The notes below the pieces were generated by a model, which worked only from the letters and a program-made list of their open reading frames with translations, was not told where the DNA came from and made no database searches. Shown piece by piece: positions 58,673 to 64,000 of a stretch of 64,000 nucleotides of DNA. The translations under genes were made by a program, and so were the position numbers. Position 1 is the stretch's first letter, and each line of letters opens with the position of its first letter. Origin of the DNA: Talpa occidentalis (lineage: Eukaryota > Chordata > Mammalia > Eulipotyphla > Talpidae); the NCBI RefSeq assembly GCF_014898055.3, contig NW_023601433.1:19581641-19645640 (forward strand), read 5' to 3'.

Positions 58673-60123
58673 ACCTCCATTGTGTTGGAGACTTTGGGGG
58701 TCAGTAGTCAGCAGCAGCGGGGCCTGGAGCGGCGCCTCTGAGCACAGTCCAGCCCGGGCTGCGTCTCCCTCCCCCCACCCCAGGGTGTCCAGCTCAGTCC
58801 CCCACCCCCGTGATGGGCAACATCTTGCTGAAGCAGCTGTAGGCTGGGCCTGGAGGACACAGGGCCCGGGGCAGGACGGGGCATGTGGCCCAGGACTGCC
58901 CCGTCTCCCTCCCAAATAGCCCCTTGTCCGTGCACCCTGCCCTGCTGGGTGTGAGCACACGGGGGACACCCCTGGGAGAGGGTCCCCCCACTGCTGTCTC
59001 AGAGCCCAAGACACAGACCAGGAAATGGACAAGCCAAAGACAGCAGGCCTCGGGACTCGCCCGAATTGTAAGAGAAACACAAGATTTAGTAAAACACAAG
59101 GATTCAGGTTGTATCACATTTATAGGTGCTGAGAATAAAATGGAATTTAAAAATATTTAGTAACATGAACAAATTTACATATTTCTTGGTTTTCCTCCTC
59201 CCCTCCCCTCCTACCTCCACAATTCTCCATCCCCCTCAAACCCCTCTCTCTGGTCTCCCCAAGGAGGGCACACAGTGTGTGCCAGTGACTTTCCAGCACC
59301 CTTTGGATGTGGCTCATCAAGAGGCCCACACCCTGGTCCCCAGTGATGGGTGAGTGGAGGGTGATGGAACCTGGAGGAGGAGGAGCTGAGTCCTGTCCAC
59401 ACAGGTGTGAACCACTAAGGAAATTGCCTCTGGCACCCTCAGTGCAGGAATTGCTCAGTGAGATGTGGTACTGGATGATGCCCATTAACACGGTCAACTT
59501 AAAGAGGGTGCTTGACCCTCTGGAGGAAGGTCCCTGAGGGCTGGAATCTGGACAGTGTCCAACACGTGGACACAGCTCCAGAGCTCAGATAGTCCAGTCC
59601 TGAGGCCCTGCTCTTTCTATGAGGTGGTGCAGGATGGGGTGGGACCTCCTGTGAGTGCTCAGAGATGGCCCCACGAGCCCCGACCATGGAGTGAGTGTCT
59701 GGGACGCCCTCTGTCCTGCCATGGGGACAACCTCAGGACAGAGACTTGACACGGCAGCGGGAACTTTCCTCCCAGACTGCAGGTATCTGCTACCAGCACT
59801 TTATAGAGGAGAATCCATTCAGAATTGAAAATTTTTCTATTTCAAAATTCAATTTTGACTGGAGAAAGCAGTTAAAATACTCATTTTTGTAGCTTATAAA
59901 AACTAATAAAATTCGAAAGATGCACGAGTTGCTTTTTTCCACAATTCCATATTCTGGGATGAATTGCAATGGGAGAAAATAATGAGTTTTTAATGTAACT
60001 CTTCCAAATATTATGAATTTCAATAGCATCAGATTTTAATGTGTGATATATGATGCTTCATAATTGTGATTTAGGTGCCAGCAAAATGTGTGTGTATTAA
60101 GTATCAAAAAAATATTAAATCAA

Positions 60124-60735
60124 GGGCCTCCCTGGTGGTGCAGCAGTTGATTGCTGGGTTGCAAAGCTACTCACAGCCTCTGCAGCGCCGGTTCGATCCA
60201 TGGCCGCCGGCGAGGATCACACATGGCATGCAGACCTCTCCTGCCACCCACTGCTTCCCTCAGCATTGTACTTCGTCAGTCTGCCTGTTCTGCTCCCTGC
60301 TCTGGCTCTGGTGAATTCTCTCACTCTCCCGCACTTCTTTTTTTTTTTTTTTTTTTTTTTTTAATTTTCTAGAGGCATGTCTTATTTATTTATTTATTGT
60401 TTGTTTGTTTGTTTGATACATGCACTGGGTACAGTCAGAAGCGTGGGAGGGTGAGAGAATTCACCAGAGCCTGAGCGGGGAGCAGAGCAGGCAGAAGGAC
60501 CGAAGTACACTGCTGAGGGGAGCAGCGGGCGGCAGGAGAGGTCTGCACGCCATGTGGGACCCTCCTCTGGTGGCCGGGGAGCAGCCGGGGATCGAACCGG
60601 CTGCAGAGGCTGCAGGCAGCTTCGCAACCCAGCGCTCAACCGCTGCGCCACCGGGGAGGCCCTCTCCCGCACTTCTGACTGTACCCAGTGCTTGCATAAA
60701 TAAATAAATAAATAAATCTTTAAAAAATAAATTAA
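60124..60735 (+). mobile_element. tRNA-derived SINE copy 11 (outer, interrupted)
   Basis: Plus-strand copy GGGCCTCCCTGGTGG to its TAAATAAATCTTTAAAA tail, split by copy 12 inserted at its 3' third. A short ATTAAAT repeat flanks it. Comparison with 13045-13060 in unit B shows the uninterrupted sequence. Confidence 0.92.
60339..60661 (-). mobile_element. tRNA-derived SINE copy 12, nested, with extra 3' sequence
   Basis: Reverse-oriented copy inside copy 11, flanked by the perfect 15-base repeat CTCTCCCGCACTTCT at 60324-60338 and 60662-60676. Beyond its own tail (CAAA and ATAA repeats) there is a short unique stretch (about 60362-60381, reading ACATGCCTCTAGAAAATT on the minus strand) and then a second, long pure A tail. 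That is the form of a 3' transduction. Confidence 0.94.
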
Positions 60736-60782
60736 ATTGTGATAAATACTAAACTCAAGTTGAAATTAGAATTTTGTTATCA

Positions 60783-61041
60783 GGCCTCCCTGGTGGCACA
60801 GACGGTTGAGAACCTTCTGTGAAGCTTTTTGCAGCCTCTGCAAAGCCGGTTTTATCCCAGATGGCCAGCGAGGGTCCCACATGGCGCTGTGGATCTCTCC
60901 TGTCTCGTCCACTGCTCCCCTCAGCAGTGTATTCATCAGTCTACCTGTTCTGTTTCCTGCTCTGGCTCTGGTGAATTCTCTTACCCTCCCGCTCTTCTGA
61001 TTGTACCCAGTGCTTGTATAAATAAATTAATAAATAAAAAT
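60783..61041 (+). mobile_element. tRNA-derived SINE copy 13
   Basis: Plus-strand, diverged in the tRNA part (B box reads GGTTTTATCCC), tail TAAATAAATTAATAAATAAAAA. No clear TSD. It sits at the point where block I homology stops. Confidence 0.88.
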
Positions 61042-61800
61042 CCTTGTGGGGAGGAGGAGACAGCCTGATGACCACCTGCCCACTACCCCTGAGGTTGCAG
61101 ACTTGACAGGGAAAGCGAGGCTCCACCGATCATTTGGAGCTTGCCAGTGGAAGAGATCGCATTGATGACCCCAAGAGACAACCCTGCCAAGGTAGGGGCT
61201 TGGGCACGTTGATGGCTGATTATGGGACCTGGGGGAGACAGGGTCATCTGTAGACCCCGGGACATGAAGTTCCAAGGATGGCCGCTGGGACTTGCTGGCC
61301 TATTGTAGCCTATTGCAGGAGCTGCTGTGCACTCAGCCTGGTGTGGCAGTGAGCCCTTGGGACGGCTGAGAGTGTGGGCAGGGCCAGCGTGACAGCAGCC
61401 CAGGGCTGGCAGAGCTTGGCACCCTCGCCAGGTCTCTGCAGCCAGGCAGGAGATGCATCAGGAAGCCAACTCGGAGAAGGCCAACCACTGGGTCCAAGGT
61501 CAGGAAGTCCTGAGCGGTTGACAAGCAGCCAAAGGGGATGCTGAAGAGGACAGTGGGCTTCCTCAAATCACCCAGGGGTGATGCCTGATCAATTTTGAGT
61601 AAGTGTCATGTGCCAAAGAACCCATCCATTGGGGGACAGGTTGGGAACATGGCTTGTGGTGGAGAGCACAGCTGGCAGGGGCTAGAGAGAGGCAGCACGG
61701 GGTGGGGGGCGCTGTCCTCAGGTTCCCGCCTGTGACATGCAGAGGGTTGGCTGCAGTTCACAAGACCCAGTTTTATTTCCCTCTTCATTTAAATCAGATT
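61042..61800. other. Unassigned sequence between blocks I and J
   Basis: I see no gene, no SINE and no match to the OR duplicon. Short open frames only. Confidence 0.4.
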
Positions 61801-64000
61801 CACTTTTCTCCCTTCCCTGTCCTTTGCCTCCCTCCCTCCTCTCGCCTTGCTCCTTAGTTCCTTCCTACCTTTATTTTCCCTTCTACCTGCCCTGTCCCAC
61901 ACCCACCTCCCAGGCACCCAGGAGGGGGCACAGCAGGTGACACTGACTTCCCAGCTCCCTGTGGTTGGGGCTCATCCATGGCTCTGATGACAGGGCCACA
62001 CCCAGGTCCCCACGGAGGTCAGGGGAGGTGATGGGCCTGGGGGGCAACCGAGTCCTGGTTGCAGAGTCTCCTGGGACCCATGAATGGGCCACTGACTCTG
62101 GAGGCTCATTATTGGGGACGCCACTGAAGTCCACAGGGATGAGGGTCATCCGGTCCCCTTCGGGTGAGGTCCCTGAGGAAGGGTAGCGTGAACACGCCAG
62201 GGCCTGGGAGAGTGGGGGATGAGACAGCGAGCCCTACAATCCATCTGCAGAGTCAGTGAGCTGGAGGCCTGAACCCCAGACATCATAGGCAGCACAGCAG
62301 AGGGCAGCAGGTGACTGGGGCCATCAAGAGAGGTTTGTGTTTCCTCCTGTCTGTGAGGGTGAGAGTTTTGTGGGAAGCAACTTCTAGGCCAGAGGGCACA
62401 TCATGCCAGACTGGATGTGTCTATCAAATATTTTTTTTTTATTTTTTATTTTTTAAAGATTTATTTATTTATACAAGAACTGGGGTACAGGCCAGATGTG
62501 CAAGAGGGTGAGAGGATTTACCAGAGACAGACCAGGGAGCAGAACAGGCAAACCAACATAATACACTGCTGAGGGGAGCAGCTGGCCTGGGCACGACAGG
62601 AGAGGTCAGCGCACCATGTGGGACCCTCCCCGGCCAGCCGGGATCTAACAGGCACTGCAGAGGCTGCGGACAGTTTCACAGTGTGGTGCTCAACTTCTTG
62701 CGCCACCAGGGGAGGCCCTCAAATATTTTTTTAAAAAGTAAGTTTTTCAAATTTTTAATTTTTAAATTACCGACATATTTCATTTAATCCCATACGTCAA
62801 AGTGTTATTTCAACAAGAAGTACTTATGTTGTTGTTTCAAAGAGTGACTTTATTTTCTTTATTGAGGTAACATATTTTTACCACACAGTATCGTTTCAAA
62901 ATGCATTTTGTATTTCAAAAGCACTACAGTTAAAATAATCATCTTATAAATGAAAACAAATAAATTACAAACACAGAAATATAGTTCTGTTTCAGAATGC
63001 CCTGTTGTACGGAGACAAGTTTCTAATAGAGAAAATACATTTTTTACTTTATGGTGTTACACATATTTTGATCTTCACTGCATTTATCATTTTATAACAT
63101 TTTGATTTATGGTATCTACAGCAATTATAGAATAAAAAACATTATTTCAGCATTTTGCAAACTGAGTTGAAACTATATAAATATGAAATGAAATCAACAT
63201 AATGGACACAATTAGGAAGCAGTAAATTAGAAACTCAAGAGAAATTTAAAATAATACAACTGTTTAGAAGGGAAAGCTACACATATTCATCACAAAATAT
63301 TACACAATTAAGTAAATCAGACAGAAATTCATGTCCTTTTCCCATGATCTATGTTGACATACACATGTGGATATCTAATTTGGACTTGATCATGTTGTGT
63401 TTTAACTGAAAACAGCAACAGAGCTACGTAAAACCTAATTTTGTCAATATAAATATGTATCTAAATTACTGGAAAAGTTTTTATGTAGGTTACAGAGGGT
63501 TCTGAGATTATTTTTTCCTGTTTTAATTATAACAGCTGACTTGTTTCTCTAACTTCTCACAGTTATTTCATATCAGCACATTCTCCAAAAAATCCTGCCT
63601 CCCCAAGGCCTGCCCCTCTGTCACCCCACAGAGGGGGGAGAGGACGAGATTGGGGGGAGGAGGAGAGAGGCAGGGCTGCCCCATGTCCAGACGTCCCCAC
63701 TCACGCACAGGCCTGGGGTGAGGAACAAACCCACACCCAGGGGACACGGGACTCTGGGACGGACCAGAATGGACAGCCTCATGCACAGACCGTCCGGCTC
63801 AGCCCTGGAGCGGCCTCCTACCTGCACAGATGTGCATGAGTCTGAGGGGGACAGAGGTGCCGGGAGGGACCCGGGGTGGACGAGCCCATCCTTCAGGAAG
63901 GAAGTGTGGGGGTGACCAGTAGGAGACTCTGCAGGAAACGTGGTCTCTGGGTCCTCAGATGTGGGGAGTCAGGGACAGTAAGATGAGGGGATGAGGGGAC
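61801..64000 (+). promoter_or_regulatory. OR-upstream block J, running off the right edge
   Basis: Block sequence resumes near 61810 (compare 12070-12440). It continues through an AT-rich part (62730-63580) and reaches the conserved CCTGCCTCCCCAAGGCCTGC stretch at 63596, the ATGTGCATGAGTCTGAGG stretch at 63830 and the CCTCAGATGTGGGGAGTCAG stretch at 63953. In units B, E and F the OR start codon lies about 1030-1070 bases after the first of these, so a receptor ATG is expected about 620-670 bases beyond the window. Confidence 0.65.
62438..62718 (-). mobile_element. tRNA-derived SINE copy 14 (minus)
   Basis: Reverse-oriented, diverged, inside block J. The 14-base repeat TCAAATATTTTTTT is at 62424-62437 and 62719-62732. 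Confidence 0.94.

Larger units (their letters stand above)
58680..60781 (+). promoter_or_regulatory. OR-upstream block I, without a receptor
   Basis: Aligns with 11566-13110 of unit B: TTGGAGACTTTGGGGGTC at the start, the CCACTGCTGTCTCAGAGCCC stretch (58988), the GCTGGAATCTGGACAGTGTC stretch (59540), and the AT-rich stretch to 60781. SINEs interrupt it. Homology stops at 60781-61042, before the inner part of the block and before any OR exon. Confidence 0.65.

Noticed and set aside
1..64000. Endogenous retrovirus
   Set aside because: I saw no LTR pair, primer-binding site or gag, pol or env frames. The reverse transcriptase pieces are all L1 ORF2. The T-rich tract at 19008-19680 is the only segment left open.

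Overview
The window is from a placental mammal genome. It holds intronless olfactory receptor (OR) reading frames, L1 retrotransposons with a GC-rich 5'UTR, ORF1 and ORF2, and about 14 copies of one tRNA-derived SINE family with target-site duplications (TSDs). The SINE is not primate Alu, rodent B1/B2, carnivore SINEC or the cetacean/ruminant CHR type as I know them. A lineage outside primates and rodents, probably laurasiatherian, is likely, but I cannot name the species. The receptors match family OR14 (OR14A16-like), and one gene is a close relative of OR11L1. Both are neighbours in the human 1q44 OR cluster, so this is probably the syntenic cluster.

Layout: 1-407 end of an OR14 pseudogene (copy A); 1195-7523 full-length minus-strand L1 with intact ORF1; 7.5-10.5 kb the rest of the A duplication unit with SINEs; 10.5-11.56 kb a CpG-dense promoter-like block; 11.57-15.5 kb OR14 copy B with its long upstream block; 18.46-19.0 kb truncated OR14 copy C, followed by an odd T-rich segment; 19.7-31.9 kb GC-rich unique sequence with the OR11L1 pseudogene (27.6-28.5 kb); 31.9-36.5 kb OR14 copy D (minus strand); 36.5-40.3 kb the 3' half of an L1; 40.3-46.6 kb unit E with the only intact receptor; 46.6-53.2 kb unit F with a one-lesion pseudogene; 53.2-53.56 kb a fragment of an upstream block; 53.56-57.2 kb the 5' half of an L1 on the minus strand; 57.2-58.67 kb an orphan, inverted OR-downstream block (H); 58.68-64 kb two more upstream blocks (I and J), the last pointing at a receptor just beyond the right edge.

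The main structural result is that the two L1 halves at 36.5 and 53.6 kb appear to be one element split by a roughly 17-kb inversion. They share a nearly identical overlap of about 300 bp. Their outer ends carry the same short direct repeat, and the OR-upstream block is broken at the same two points in complementary fashion. Undoing the inversion gives a head-to-tail array H-E-F-D on the minus strand, with a full-length L1 between H and E.

No coherent new pathway is encoded here. The biology is birth-and-death evolution of a chemoreceptor array by tandem duplication, retroposition and inversion. The one open OR14 frame carries a DRY-to-DLY change, its sister F has DRY but one frameshift, and three other copies share an identical 1-base deletion near the end of the gene.
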